21,565 bases of DNA from an uncultured Oscillibacter sp. (GTDB taxonomy: Bacteria > Bacillota > Clostridia > Oscillospirales > Oscillospiraceae), in NCBI GenBank assembly GCA_900770295.1, contig CAAGJQ010000101.1:1-21565 (forward strand), written 5' to 3'. Of the stretch, positions 21,450 through 21,565 are shown in pieces. Positions within the stretch are counted from its first letter, which is position 1; each line of letters opens with the position of its first letter. The notes below the pieces were generated by a model that saw only the letters and a program-made list of their open reading frames with translations, searched no databases and was not told where the DNA came from. A program made the translations under genes and the position numbers.

Positions 21450-21565
21450 TTAATATCCAAAACTTATTTATTTTTTTATTTATTTTTACTAGAATTAGTA
21501 TGATAGTTTATTTTACTATTCAAACATGAATAAAACAAGAAAGTGCGAACCAATTAAACCTAGAA
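21450..21565. other. AT-rich tail, no supported gene
   Basis: Very AT-rich with T runs. An ATG at 21526 opens MNKTRKCEPIKPR to the window edge without a ribosome site. It could be the start of a further gene, but nothing else supports it. Confidence 0.5.

Overview
The window looks like part of a chromosome from a spore-forming gut-type member of the Clostridia (Eubacteriales, Oscillospiraceae-like). The indicators are a type I-C CRISPR array, spore-coat cotJ genes, the sporulation amidase cwlD beside radA, a cluster of large secreted LRR proteins typical of this group, strong AGGAGG ribosome sites, and clostridial serine-recombinase and IS110 mobile DNA. Genus is not determinable by eye.

Layout. 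1-1305: distal part of a type I-C CRISPR array (20 repeats, 19 spacers; leader and cas genes lie off the left edge). 1306-about 1950: 3' half of an IS110-family element, joined directly to the last repeat. 1963-3745 (minus): an intact large serine recombinase preceded by a 45-aa ORF and an intrinsic terminator. 3746-4770: degenerate DNA with gene remnants. 4767-14772: a cluster of secreted surface proteins, with an EF-hand/LRR protein (686 aa), a 1443-aa BspA-like LRR/CARDB protein, a broken paralogue, and a 732-aa beta-helix/BspA-like protein. All four share a related C-terminal end. 14845-15954 (minus): a CotJA-CotJB fusion and a truncated CotJC. 16131-18238: cwlD and radA as an overlapping pair with a visible promoter. 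18072-18371 (minus): a small Cys-rich protein.

18489-21449 is the most unusual part: a compact (about 2.9 kb) candidate integrative single-strand-DNA element. It encodes a HUH rolling-circle Rep of the two-tyrosine type, a 52-aa basic protein not longer than a short ORF scan would keep, and a catalytic-domain-only tyrosine recombinase. The 52-aa gene is coupled to the integrase by an ATGA overlap, and its ribosome site sits inside an inverted repeat. Upstream of rep there is a self-contained minus-strand small-RNA gene (promoter, two hairpins, intrinsic terminator). Its predicted 5' end is complementary over 13 nt to the predicted 5' end of a transcript from a second promoter at the right end. 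Both ends carry a TTGAACAAAATA repeat within similar ACAAA-8 nt-TTTGT dyads. Very stable GCGAAGC mini-hairpins occur near both ends, and a 0.6 kb extremely GC-rich non-coding block lies at the left. Together these suggest a plasmid- or ssDNA-phage-like integrated replicon with RNA-based control. The last 115 bases are abruptly AT-rich and of unclear origin.
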